From positions 124,001 through 188,000 of the forward strand of contig JAGEMR010000051.1 of the NCBI GenBank assembly GCA_021030915.1: a DNA stretch of 64,000 nt, written 5' to 3'. A program made the translations under genes and the position numbers. Source of the stretch: Astrothelium macrocarpum (lineage: Eukaryota > Ascomycota > Dothideomycetes > Trypetheliales > Trypetheliaceae). Shown one piece after another: positions 1 through 11,224 of the stretch. Position 1 is the stretch's first letter, and each line of letters begins with the position of its first letter. The notes below the pieces were generated by a model. The model did not search any database and had not been told where the DNA came from. It saw only the letters and a list, made by a program, of their open reading frames with translations.

Positions 1-1069
1 CCACGTGAAGAATGCTTCGATCAATTCATCGCATAACGCTCGTGGTGGAAGTAGAAACGCCCCTCTTTGATGAAGTATCTCAATCTCAACATTATCTAAT
101 TCATTCATTCTACTTTTGGTGCCTCGAACATTTTCCGGTAAAGGATAGTGCACTACGTCCGTTGTACCGTGTCGATCATGTACGAGCAAAGATAGATTAG
201 AGGATTCGCCGAGATACGCAACACGGCCGGCTTCTTTGATGGGAGCTCTTGCGAATTTGGGTTTCATAAACTGTACATAGGTGCCATTGTGAGTAATCTG
301 TTGTGCAGCGTAGGCATCCGAAACCTTTGTTGAAGGGGTCCCATCAGTGGTGTTGTATACCGTGCCTTTGTCTCTATGTGCTATCCCTGGTCCTGGTGAT
401 CCTCCAACAGTTGCTGGCGATGTCGTTTCTTCATTCTGTGTAGGTTCGCCATGGTCGCTGTGAAAGTGGCGCTATTAGCGAGAAAATTGTGTGTGCCAAA
501 AATTGTATAGTAGCACTACCTTTCGGAATCTTTGGCTTTGCCCTGTCCCTTCTTCCTCTTTGGTGTTGGTATCTTGCATTCGATGGAGAAGGCAACGCAG
601 TTTGTACACGGCACTCCCAAACTTGCCGCATCACATCGCACCTACAGAATCAACATGTCATTATGGACATTTCCAATATTTGGAATCAAGTTGATCTATC
701 GTGCTTCGGTTTCCGTAGAAAACCAGATGAACTCACTTTTCTTGCGTGACACGTCTGTTCAGAGAGAAATCGTAAGCTTTTGATTATTTATCAACCTTGA
801 CCTCGGTGCCGAGGCCAAGACAAGGAGTGATGGATAAGAAAACTTACCTCGCAGGCTCTGGATGCGCGTTGTCTGTAGAAGACGAAAATTAGGTTAGTTA
901 TCTCGTAAATCAAGACGATGTGGCTGCAGCAATGCCGGCAAAGCGCTTAAAGCGCGTGTCTTCCGAATACTCACCTGCGGAAGCTAGGATGACCTGGTGT
1001 TTGACTGCTTGGTGCAGCGGTTCGCGCAATCGTGCTTGGCAAGTCCATGATTTGAGCTTCAGTGGCCAT
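1..1069 (-). CDS. Zn2Cys6 transcription factor, N-terminal part (runs off left edge)
   Basis: Predicted nuclear regulator. Five exons are read on the minus strand: 1069-975, 872-848, 754-737, 641-520 and 457-1. They give 239 codons in one frame, and the gene continues beyond base 1. The spliced protein carries the binuclear cluster RACETCHARKVRCD then CTNC and ECKIPTPKRKK, matching C-x2-C-x6-C-x8-C-x2-C-x6-C followed by a basic linker. Downstream are RVAYLGESSNLSLLV and a stretch ending in LCDELIEAFFTW, the usual entry to the fungal transcription factor domain. The overall look is that of the CTF1/AmdR-like group; that placement is from memory of the family. The start at 1069 is the first ATG that reads in frame into the finger exon. 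The finger is split over a 25-nt and an 18-nt exon. Target genes cannot be told from the sequence. Confidence 0.85.
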
Positions 1070-3732
1070 CAAGTGGTGATTCCAGGCATGGAGCAGAGCG
1101 ACATGTAGCACGGGAAAATGAGATGACGATGATGGGATGCGCTTAGGCCCTGGCGGAAGGACACAACCAAGTTGACGGAAGAGACCGACCGGGAGTGGAC
1201 CGAGGGTCGCTTCAGACAGGTCGTCAGAGCTACTTAGTAATATAAAGAAACGAAAATAAAGTGGAAGAACGGTTGCTTGGGATAGCGGACGTTCCAGGGG
1301 AGGACAGAGAAGGGCAGGATCTGCAATTGGCGATGCGGGGCGGGGATGGATGGATGACAGCGATGAAGCTTCGTGCCTCGTCCGTGGCAGGCGACCAAAA
1401 TAACGCAAAATCTTGGCGATCACGGTCGCCGCCGCGAGATGGCTGCAGACCAGGCCGAGGGGGGTCGAAGAAGCCGCCGGATGGCGCCAGTCCTGCCTGT
1501 GTGTGTGTTCCCCGCATCCGCATCCGCGAGCCACGCTCGAGCTGTTTCACGTCTGCAGCCAAGTCAAATATCAAATACCCGTCTGCTCGGAGCTTCAACC
1601 AAGAACGGGCCTTTGCATGCTCAGACACGCCCATTCGTCTGCTGTCTGAATCAGTGGCCGCCATAGTGGACGTTCGGATATCGATATGCAGCATGGACCC
1701 GCCCTGGTGGACCATCAGCTCTCGCTTCCATCCCTCTCCCGTCTCTGATCCAGGGCTGGCTTTCCCTTTCCATGGACGTGGAGAGCATGGGCGCGGGAGG
1801 AAGACCGTCTTAGCAGGAGCTAAGCTTTGCGGCCCTGCACGCTGCACACGACATCAATCGTGGCTGCTTACCCGTCTAATGAAGTATCCTGATTGGGATT
1901 CTTATCACGATGTTGGCAAACAGCCAAAGTCCAGGTTGAGTGCCAAACGACCAATGGTAAAAAATGTTTTGTTCATTCCATCTTCTAAATGGCCGACGGC
2001 CGAAGCGTCTTTGACTCACATCTCCCATGACTATTTGCTTATCCTAGATAAAGTTAACGGACAAACAATGGTGTGATTCTTCACGATTTTGGCCGTTAGC
2101 ACGTTTGGACTAGATCCTGCTTGGACGTTGGGCCTAAACTAGAGGCGAGCCCCAGGCTCTTCCTTTAATCGCCGCCATGCTTGCCCACATCGGTTTCTTC
2201 GTAGACGCTCATCCGGCATAGGCTCTACCCGGTTTCCTTGACAGCGATAGGATCGTTCCAGATGCAGTAACAAACCAGGAGCACAAAAACGTCCAGACGC
2301 GCGACATGAGGCTGTCTCGAACTCGCAAGGGTACTTTGAGATCGGACTCCCCTGCATCAGGACTGCATTTGGCTCCGGCCATCAATCGTGGCTATGCTTA
2401 GCTAAAGCATTATGGGCCCGCTGGACGCGCCTATCATCTTAGTTGTGCTCATTGGCTTACCAACGTTGCACACCGCCAGTAAGGTTTGGCGGATTGAAAA
2501 GCTCCTGCAGGAACCGTCGTAGCATTTGTCAAAGCTTACCCAAGTAGATTTCAATTCCAAGTTCTGTGATTGTATATATTGCAAAGAAAATAGGTTGGGA
2601 GCTCAAAGTCCTCCTCAAGTTCCTATCCTGATGTAGACGATGTCGAAACGGCTAGATTAGAAGCTAAATATTTTTAGACTGTTAGAATATTCCTCGAGAC
2701 CCGCACCTCGGAGATAAACAAGGGGTTAACTATTTGCCTAGTGAACCAAATCACTGAATCAATCTCAAAACTTCGCGTAAAACACGCACTCATAAGCAGG
2801 CAAAGGTTAAAAATAATCCCCGCATGCATAATTTTGTGTTCATGTTTGCGGGAGGCAGTAAGACCGAGGCTCTTGATTGTGGGGCCCAATTAAGCGTACG
2901 TACCTTAGTCAGAAGAAGAAAAGAGAGATTAGGAGTCCATGCAGGGAAGCATGCAGCCCAAGTGAGAATTTAAGGGTCCCGTCTGCCTTGCTTGTCTTCA
3001 TATATCAATGTTCAAGTTGATTTTGACGTCTCATCCAGTCCAGCAGGACGGATCACAACATTTCTGCCGAGATTAAATCGGCTGGAAACATCTTCAGAGC
3101 ATGTCTTGTAGCCATGTCCCAAAACATGGACATGTAGACTGGCAGATTGCAGAGCCTACAAGAGGCACCGTTCAAATTTTTTTTTTTCACTTGGATCTTT
3201 GAACGGCTCGTGATTCTGCACGAAAAAATTTCCTATGATATCGGATATCGCTGTTGGGAGACAGGGCGCAGTGCCGCTTTAGGAATTCCGAAGTGATCAG
3301 ATTTTCGCTACATGTTAACCCCTCTCTTGCGAATCGAGCGCCAACAGCTGGTCCGACTGACGTATGCAGAGAATTTGTATCTATGACATAAGAAGAAATC
3401 CCGATATTTAGTTCAAAGGGTCTTGCATTTACAATGTCGGACAAACACGTATACCTCGCCACCAAGGTTGACACTGAGGTCACACGTCGTATCGAGCGAG
3501 TACGGTATCATAACACAGACAAGACAAAAACGTTTGAGCGCCGAGAAAGTACTGGTCATACATCGTCATCAAACTCAAGGGTCTCGACAAACCCTGCGGA
3601 AATCACCACTTCAGAACCAGAAATCCGGCTTTCCAGAGAAAAGTCAGCAGCATACGACACAAGCCAACTTTAACGCACATTACCTGCCGAATCCTTGAAC
3701 CCCAACAGTTCAATTCTTAGGAAATCTACAAC
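1070..3732. other. Intergenic, no supported gene
   Basis: About 2.7 kb. The part nearest 1070 must hold the promoter and 5' leader of the Zn2Cys6 gene. Open frames here (for example 1261-2076 plus) have no recognisable domain and no splice-supported extension. A short imperfect direct repeat, CATCAATCGTGGCT, occurs near 1852 and 2381. A T-rich run lies near 3178. I see nothing else. Confidence 0.6.
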
Positions 3733-4242
3733 ATGACCACCAACGGCTCCTCCCTCCCGAAACTGCGCATCGTCGTCGGCAGTGACGATGCCGGCATCAC
3801 CTACAAAACCACCATCGCCTCCGACCTACGCTCGTCCGAGCTCGTCGCCTCCGTCACTGACGTCGGCGTCAGCGCCAAAGACGACAAGACCGCCTACCCG
3901 CACGTGGCGGTCGACGCAGCGAAGCTCGTGGCAGCAGGCGAAGCGGACCGGGCCTTGCTGATCTGCGGGACGGGGCTGGGCGTGGCGATTTCCGCGAACA
4001 AGGTGCCCGGCATCCGGGCGGTGACGGCGCACGACTCGTTCAGCGTGGAGCGCGCCATCCTGAGCAACGACGCGCAGGTGCTGTGCATGGGCGAGCGCGT
4101 GGTCGGGCTGGAGCTCGCGCGGAAGCTGGCGCGCGAGTGGTTGACGTACCGGTTTGACGAGAAGAGTGGGAGCGCCGCGAAGGTGAAGGCGATTATGGAG
4201 CATGAGCAGAGGAATTATGAGCAGGATGGGGTGAAGGCTTGA
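3733..4242 (+). CDS. RpiB/LacA/LacB-type sugar-phosphate isomerase
   Basis: A 169-residue intronless protein of the RpiB/LacAB aldose-ketose isomerase fold, cytosolic. The start MTTNGSSLPKLRIVVGSDDAG gives the family N-terminus (GSDDAG; GSDHAG in E. coli RpiB). The catalytic cysteine lies in LLICGTGLGVAISANK and the phosphate-binding region in GIRAVTAHDSFSVERAILSN. Length is close to the usual 150-170 residues. Family members interconvert ribose-5-P/ribulose-5-P, allose-6-P/allulose-6-P, galactose-6-P/tagatose-6-P or four-carbon erythrulose phosphates. The substrate here is not decided by what I can see. Third codon positions are strongly GC-biased. The LtnD-like and aldolase-like genes at 45.6-48.5 kb could belong to the same kind of pathway, but they are 41 kb away. 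Confidence 0.88.
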   Translation: MTTNGSSLPKLRIVVGSDDAGITYKTTIASDLRSSELVASVTDVGVSAKDDKTAYPHVAVDAAKLVAAGEADRALLICGTGLGVAISANKVPGIRAVTAHDSFSVERAILSNDAQVLCMGERVVGLELARKLAREWLTYRFDEKSGSAAKVKAIMEHEQRNYEQDGVKA

Positions 4243-4704
4243 GTTTTGGGGAAGGAGAAGCGTGATGATGGGTTGGGAAGGCAAGGATGATTGGGAGAGA
4301 AGTAACGGGAGAGTAGGCACGTATTGGGTAATTTCTCCGGTTTTGCGCCACGTGTGATGGCATTTTGGATGGAAATGGTATCTTGTAATGGAAATTTGCT
4401 TTACAGTTGGTAAGCACGAGATTCAAAGCACACATTTCAGGTGCTGCCCTTGCCTCCGTCTATTACCATTTTTGGCATCTTGCTCATCTTGGCACATACC
4501 GTACGCAAGGACACCCGTGAGAAGCAAGTACGAGTTGTGCATTGCCATGTCTACATCGAATACGAATATCCATTCTCAAGCCTTTTCTTTCGACAAACTT
4601 GCCTTCTTCCTCTTAATCCTCAAATACTTTCTTTCACGAAGCTTTTGGTCAAATTCTAAGCAGTATCCGTTGCCAATACCAATCAACACACGAAACTAGT
4701 CAAG
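4243..4704. other. Intergenic between isomerase and secreted-protein gene
   Basis: 460 bp of 3' flank plus the promoter of the secreted-protein gene. CT-rich leader sequence precedes 4705. No gene seen. Confidence 0.6.
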
Positions 4705-5812
4705 ATGCAGCTGATCAATACGATTATTTTGGCACTCATTGCCAGTGTCATCGCAGTCCCGGTCATTCCTGATCAAACCTGTCAAGGCGTAGCCTACAAT
4801 ACTACCCAAGTGAGACTAAACAGTCTGCAAATTTGGAGACGCATAACACCCTCAAGATCTTCAGCTAATGTGGCTCGACATCTTTAGTATCAATGCTATG
4901 GGAACATGCTCTGCCCCATCACCAATGGTGATATTCAGCGTCCTTGTGGCCAAGCCTGCTATTCCCAATACAACTATACGTAAGTGGACACAGGCTGGAC
5001 TCATCTTTGCCCTATGATTCAGCAACTCTGTACCGCTTCCACCTTCCAGTCGTCTCGTGTATTCAATTAAGGGACATCCCCTACAGATGCGAGAACTGAC
5101 ATGACATAGTTGCGGAGCTAACAACACACTTTCGCCTCTTCCGCATGCTAGAGGTCCATTTGTACTTCAAGTGCTTGCAGCGAACGCAAGCTTGAATGGA
5201 ACTCATGTTCAAGCTTGCACACAGCGCTTCTGGATCGGCGACGGTCCTTGCACCTCTTGCCCTCAGAACGTGACTCAGGCTGCACGATGCCCCAAGGGAA
5301 GCGAGACGCAATTGTTTGAGGGCTCTGCATTGGTGAGTAATTGATTCCTCTTGTTGAACACATTCATCCCTTCTCTGTCTCGTAGCGCCTTTCGGCACTG
5401 GTTGCTCAATCTCTCTGGTTATTTTCCTCTTTGAGTCTTGTCATTAACGAGAAAACTCTATCAGAATGTTCAAGTTGCTGGCAGCCAGAAATATTACCTG
5501 GATCCCGATGGCGCTCTGTCCTACACCACCCCTAACTCCAGCGTCGTCACTCCAGATGCCATTTTCAATGCCACGGCTTACCAAAATGGGTTTTTCGGTT
5601 ATAACCAAGTCAAATACCCACCATCTAGCTGGGTTGCATGCCCAAAAATCAATAGTACCGCTATTGCTGGAAACAGAGCAGTGGCGAATAAAGTCTGGCA
5701 GATCTTTGGGCTGCTTAAAGGAGTCAGTTTCCAGGAACAGCAGGGTTGTATTGGCATCACGTTGTTGGCACGGTCCGGACATCAAGGGGCCGCTGGCTAT
5801 GAGTATGTTTAA
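4705..5812 (+). CDS. Cysteine-rich secreted protein, unknown family
   Basis: Four exons (4705-4809, 4888-4979, 5110-5332, 5465-5812) give 255 residues. The N-terminus MQLINTIILALIASVIAVPV is a clear signal peptide. The mature protein has about twelve cysteines, mostly in exons 2 and 3 (YQCYG, NMLCP, RPCGQACYS, ACTQRF, GPCTSCPQ), and several N-x-S/T sequons. The C-terminal exon is richer in aromatic residues (NGFFGYNQVKYPPSSW) with two further cysteines. All junctions are GT..AG and phases agree. I do not recognise the family, so its role is unknown; an extracellular protein is the only safe statement. Confidence 0.72.
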
Positions 5813-7727
5813 GGTCAAGGCTGATCAGCAAAGACCAGAATGAATGAAGCAGAACTAGAAGACGAGAATGACTAAGGAACATGGGTAACGCGTGAGCACG
5901 TGAAGTCATGATGGTAGGAATTAGTTGTGGCGCAAGGAGTGTGGGCATGCTGATCTAGTGCCATTATAACGGTAGAGCTAAGAAAGTAGTGAATCTCAAA
6001 CCCTAGATTTTTTTTCACCGCTATCCGCGCCTACTGCAATGTGACAATGGGAATTATCGGGCAAAGAGCCTTTTCTATCTTAGCCGCATCGAAGTTCTGA
6101 CGTCGCGTGGTCAAAATCCGGGGTAAGCATGAAACACATGCAATCTCCTAAAATACCGAGAGCATGGTGCCTGCGGTTAGCATGTGCTCGCAAGCTATAA
6201 TGGACCCTGACAGGTGTCTTTTCATTCTTGTTCCTTATAATTACACAGCCGTTCTGATCCGATCAGACGGACGGATGCGGGGCAAGATGACGATGCCGAG
6301 GTGTTTCTCGTTTTGGAGCGACACTTAAGACTCACGGCTTGCGTGGTCATCGAAGACTATAATGCAGGGAGATAGATCGGTGACAGATGAGTTCGAAAAC
6401 AAATCGGAGGACTTGGTGTGGAGGACATCCGTTCCGAACGATTATAGGACAAAATAGCAAGCAAGTTGAAACGAAGAGAAGCCTCGGTAGACGCGAGAAG
6501 GTGAAAAATCATTTGTGGCATGAGACACATGAACGAGAAAGTACGATGAAAGAATACATGGCTTCTGAATACAGGGTGTTGCGTGCCTGTGAACAGTCGT
6601 TGTCAGGCTTTGGGTATCGAAGCAGCTAGCCATATCCAGCTAGTTGGATAAGCTCGTTCATGGACAAGCATATTATTCAGTAGTTCTAATTACCTCATCT
6701 TTCATAACGGAATGCAAGGTATTACTACCTATTGCGTTTGCGATTTCCCTGCTACGAGAGGACATTCTTCGAAATGTGCCCAACCCAATAGTGACAGGGG
6801 TTTGATCGAGATGCCGAACTATACCCATACTCACGATTAGATGAGACAAAACGAGATGAATGTAAGGTAAGTACCTTGTACATAAAAATGGGAAGTAATA
6901 TTCATCTTCTCTGAGAACAAGACTATAATGATGTTGAGGTCATTGCCGGTATAGCACAGACAAAGGGCTTCATCTGAAGGAGGCTCTTGTTATAAGGGCA
7001 GACAAAGGAATGGATATCGCTTCAGACCAGACGAGATGAAGGAAGAGGCCCTACAAGCCCAAGTCTCTGTTGAGCGTGTCCCAGTGAAGCGTATGTTAGC
7101 TTCTTTGGGAAAGGTAGGACAGGTTCCGCCCATAATCTCTCAACAGATGTACGAGACGTGAGACTTGAGCTACGATCAGCTCGTCTTGGCTGATGTGGGT
7201 CAATATCGCTTAGTCGTCTACACTTTTTGCGATTAAAGTTGCCTGCCGAATCAAAGCGTGATGTTGGGCCACCTCACGGTCACTCTCTCCCAGGCATTGC
7301 TCTCTGAACAAGTAGATCAAATGGACGTTGGCAACCGAGAAAAGCGGCATTTAACGATTGCTCGACACAAGCCTTCGACTCAGCCACCGAATTGTTGACT
7401 CCGTAAAGCACAAAGCGCGCAGCAGTGACACGCGGATGAGTACGAATGAGACTTGGGTATGGTAGCTATTACGACGACTGCACCAGACTGGCGTTTTTGT
7501 TCGGCGAAACTCCGGGTGAGATGTACCTCCGCTGAACGGCCCCAATCGGTCTCCCCAATCTCATTAACAGGCACAATCCAGACTTCTGTCTTGGCTGAAT
7601 TCGAATGTTCTTCTCCACATGTGGACCGTCTTCTACGTTGCTTTCATGACGCCGGCTGAGAAACCCTCATGAATGCTCCTCTCTGCTACATGCCGACCCA
7701 ATTCTATCACCCTCGGCTTTTCCGGCC
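5813..7727. other. Intergenic, 1.9 kb, no supported gene
   Basis: Short open frames only (at most about 80 codons), none with a motif. Base composition is ordinary, not RIP-like. The last few hundred bases should contain the promoter of the LysM gene. Confidence 0.6.
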
Positions 7728-9680
7728 ATGAGCTCTCTGCAGTCTCGCTCTGGAACCTCAACTGCTGCTCCTTCCTCATCATCACTTCGGCCTCGAACAC
7801 AACGCTTGATATCCGGCCTTGAAGATCCTGCAGAGTTTGATCTGGATGAAACGCCAGCCTCGGGAAGTAAGATCAATTCCCCGTTTCATACTCCGTTTGG
7901 GTCAAGAGCCCCAAGTCCTATACCAAGCGCCAATCCCTCCCGCTCTACGTCTTCTCGTCCCGCTGGTCGAATAGCGCCGTCCAACAATGGCCGTGTGTTA
8001 AGTCCATCCTCCCGAAACGCCTCCAACGATACCCTCGGATCTTTATCAAAAGCGTGGGGCAGTTCATGGTCAGCTTTGCAGGGTCTCGCGTCGGACTTGC
8101 TGAATCCAGATGCTGGAGCTACAATAAAGGATAAAACGTGGAGTCAAAGAAGACGCCCAGCTACTCCCAGTCGTAACTCAACAAGTGCGCCGGCGCAATG
8201 GGGCGTTTCTACCACAGATGTCAATCAGGTAGGCGTCGGGTCCAAGGCGGAAAGAGAGGCTTTAGTTAGGGCTAAGAGGAGGGAAGACTTATTGCAACAA
8301 GCAGCAAACGGCCAGATACATTCAGATGCATTGGGAAGGATCAAAAGAAGATCATCCGACGACCGAACATCCTCATCTGCACCTCCTGGAGAAAACGAGT
8401 ATCGGGATGCACTCGTATATTTACATCATGTTAAACCACAAGACACAATGGCTGGAATCACGATCAAATACAATTGCCAAGCCGCGGTTTTACGAAAAGC
8501 AAATCGTCTGTGGCACAATGACAACCCGCAAGTACGGAAGACTCTCGTTGTTCCAGTCGATGTCTGCGGAGTTAAAGGCAAACCGGTTCCAGCACCACCA
8601 GAAGAGAAGCCAGCTGATAAAGACGTCCCAAATCCGGAACCATCCTCCTTAATTGATAAGCCACCTGCTTCAGAGCTACCCAACGGCTGGCACCCGACCG
8701 AATCTCGCCGCCGCGCCTCCTCATCCCTCAAAAGCGACACCACACCCCCATCAAACCCACTCTCATCCTCATCTCTCGACCCCCCACCCTGGACGCACGA
8801 CTCCTGGGTACAACTCCCCAACAGCACCCACCCCACCGAAATCGCGCGCCTCTCCCGGCGTACCCTCGGCTTCTTCCCCCCCGCGCGGCGGAAATCCATC
8901 ATCTCCTCGTCGGCCTCGGACATCGACGCGCCCCGCGGCGACCGCGGCGGCGCCACGCCATCCACCTCGCTCGACCTACCACGCACCTCCATCTCCCCCC
9001 CCGCGCCCCGCCGCACCCCGCTCGCCCGCCGCGGCTCCTCCTCCAGCAACGCCTACTACCCGCCGTACCTGCTCGGCGGGCCCGGCGGCGTCGGCAGCAT
9101 GGACCGCAGCGCGCGCGTGCCCGGCCCCGCGCAGGACGCGCTGAACAAGCTGTTTGCGCCGCATCTGCCGAATGTCGCGCCGCCGCCGAACCAGCAGGGC
9201 TTGTACCTGCCGCACAGCGCCATGGAGGCTGCGGCGGAGGAGGATGGTGCTGGTGGTGGTGGTGGGATGTCGGGTGCGAGCGCGTACGCGTCGTCGGGAA
9301 CCAGCACGCCTGGGGCGTATGGTGCCGGGTTGAATCTCGAGGCGGTGGGCGGCAAGATCGAGGGCTGGATGCGCAAGGTGGCGACGCGGACGGCGGCTGC
9401 GTGGGAGGCGGGTGGGAGTCCGGCGAGGAGTGGCAGGGAGGCGGCGGCGTTGGTGGGCGTGGTGCCTGGGGGTGGAGGGGTGGATTTGATTGAGATGAAT
9501 GATGCGTTTGAGATTGGTGGGGATGATACCGAGGAGCAGAGGGAGAGGGAGGCGTCGAGGGTGCAGGCGCAGAGGGGGAGGCAGGCTGTTGTTGGTGCGA
9601 CGTCTGGGAGAGCAAGTGGGAGTGGGGTGAGGCCGAGGGCGAGGAGTGGTGCGGGTGCGGGAAAGGGGAAAGAGGATTGA
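7728..9680 (+). CDS. Intracellular LysM-domain protein
   Basis: A 650-residue intronless protein. There is no signal peptide: it starts MSSLQSRSGTSTAAPSSSS, a Ser/Thr/Pro-rich disordered N-terminus. One LysM domain lies near residues 230-275 (VYLHHVKPQDTMAGITIKYN ... LRKANRLWHND ... KTLVVPV), with the usual pattern H-x-V-x2-x-D-T-x2-G-I. The remainder is low complexity with very GC-rich codons from about 8.8 kb on. A short amphipathic stretch near residues 540-560 (LEAVGGKIEGWMRKVATRTA) is the only other ordered-looking part. Intracellular fungal LysM proteins of this layout are known as a family but their ligand is not settled. The many long antisense frames in 8.4-9.7 kb are a by-product of the GC-rich code. 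Confidence 0.82.
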   Translation: MSSLQSRSGTSTAAPSSSSLRPRTQRLISGLEDPAEFDLDETPASGSKINSPFHTPFGSRAPSPIPSANPSRSTSSRPAGRIAPSNNGRVLSPSSRNASNDTLGSLSKAWGSSWSALQGLASDLLNPDAGATIKDKTWSQRRRPATPSRNSTSAPAQWGVSTTDVNQVGVGSKAEREALVRAKRREDLLQQAANGQIHSDALGRIKRRSSDDRTSSSAPPGENEYRDALVYLHHVKPQDTMAGITIKYNCQAAVLRKANRLWHNDNPQVRKTLVVPVDVCGVKGKPVPAPPEEKPADKDVPNPEPSSLIDKPPASELPNGWHPTESRRRASSSLKSDTTPPSNPLSSSSLDPPPWTHDSWVQLPNSTHPTEIARLSRRTLGFFPPARRKSIISSSASDIDAPRGDRGGATPSTSLDLPRTSISPPAPRRTPLARRGSSSSNAYYPPYLLGGPGGVGSMDRSARVPGPAQDALNKLFAPHLPNVAPPPNQQGLYLPHSAMEAAAEEDGAGGGGGMSGASAYASSGTSTPGAYGAGLNLEAVGGKIEGWMRKVATRTAAAWEAGGSPARSGREAAALVGVVPGGGGVDLIEMNDAFEIGGDDTEEQREREASRVQAQRGRQAVVGATSGRASGSGVRPRARSGAGAGKGKED

Positions 9681-11224
9681 CATTGACGTGTTTGAAAGCA
9701 TTACGCTTACGTGCTTCTACAATAGATGGCTTGGGGGGAGAGTTATCTGTATAGCTTGTTCTATTTCATCGGGTCGGTGTTTGGAGTGGGTGGAGGGATG
9801 AGTTTGGATCCCCCTTAGACGTTTGGTTAATGGAGTGATTTCAAGGAGGGAGATGTTGCTGCTGCTGGGCAGACGAGCGCGCATGTAGAATCCTTGATCG
9901 TTGGTATTTGAAAAGGATCGTTCGTCCACATCTACGCATGGATGGTGGATCAAGTGCCTATGTGCATACTAGCTGGGCTAGAGGTTGACTGTCACCTTCT
10001 ACAAAACCTTCCGCCTCAATGAGATGTTGTTCCATCACTAGTTCTCCAATCACAAAGCACTACCATGGAAAGTATAATGAAATACGCGAATCCATATTAG
10101 AAAACCCAGTCATAGCTATCACTACATACCAAGCTGAAAATGATTACTGCGTTGTGTGTGCGATAACGCCTATGCTATCTCCAAGTTCACGAACGCTCTT
10201 CCTAAGCTCCTCTTATACCAGAGTTTTCCGAGAACGCCTTTTCTAACACTCCATATCAATGATCATAGCGGATCCATAGAGATTCCTTCATCCTCTGGCT
10301 CCACGATCCTCACGGTTGGAGCACTTGCGTTATTCTGTGGCACAGTCCCACGACTCACTGTTACATTTCCTGCATCTCTCCTTCTCTCCCTCCCACGTCT
10401 CTCTCCTCCATCTTCAATTCTTCCAATGCTCTCCCTCCTCTCCAACGTTCTTCCTCTTCTCTCGTTAACGCTCTTACTCCTATTCTTGATCTTCGCAAGT
10501 TTTATGGTCTCTGTTCTGCTCGGCACATGACGCTGGAAAAACAATCGCCGGCCCCATGCGTACAATCTGAACGACGCTCGACGCCACCATGATGTTCGAC
10601 GTCGTACCTCGCGGTCGACGGATTCGAGACGAGTGCGACCGATGCACTGACGTGGATTGCAGGTGGTGAGGACAGGAGCGCATGGATGGATGAGAATGTT
10701 TTGGGTATTGTAGAGACACATTTTAGTGGCGATGAGCGATTGTATAAAAAGTTATCGATTTAGTTGGATGGATTTGTGGCTGAGCAGAACCTGATGAAAT
10801 GAAGGTCTCTGTAAGTGTTGGTGAAACTGACGACTTGCGACGAAGCATACGACTGATAGTGTGCTTGATCAAGTGAAAGTGATAAAAGACTGCTTGAGGT
10901 AGGAGCAACTCAGGTAAAATATTAGTGAAAACAACAGAGCTGTAGGAGCCAAAACACAACCTGTGGAGCTTCATGGTAGTACCATGGTGCCGTTCTATTG
11001 ATGCGATCAATGTTCGCCTGACGACTGACAAACCTTTACCGTTGTAAATGATGACAAACATGACGTAGCAGATTCTATTAGCATTGTAATACCGATCAAG
11101 CTCGCGAGCTTGTTTGCCTGCTAAAAAGCCTTGATTACTAGTTTACACATCATCTGTCGTATTCACCACCAACCCCGTCGCTATGCAGAACACTGCAGAG
11201 TCGAGAGAGATGCATAACTGAAGT
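9681..11224. other. Intergenic, 1.5 kb
   Basis: 3' flank of the LysM gene, then about 1.2 kb without a convincing gene. A minus-strand frame at 10263-10721 encodes a highly charged Arg/Glu-rich polypeptide ending in VRIVEPEDEGISMDPL. It could be the last exon of a small unrecognised gene, but no upstream exon could be found. Confidence 0.5.

Noticed and set aside
1261..2076. 271-codon plus-strand open frame
   Set aside because: No domain, odd composition, and overlapped by equally long frames on the other strand; it lies in the leader/promoter side of the Zn2Cys6 gene.
8426..9701. Several long minus-strand open frames
   Set aside because: They are antisense to the GC-rich coding region of the LysM protein and have Arg/Pro/His-rich junk composition.
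10263..10721. 152-codon minus-strand Arg/Glu-rich frame
   Set aside because: No upstream exon, no motif; kept only as a note in the intergenic entry.
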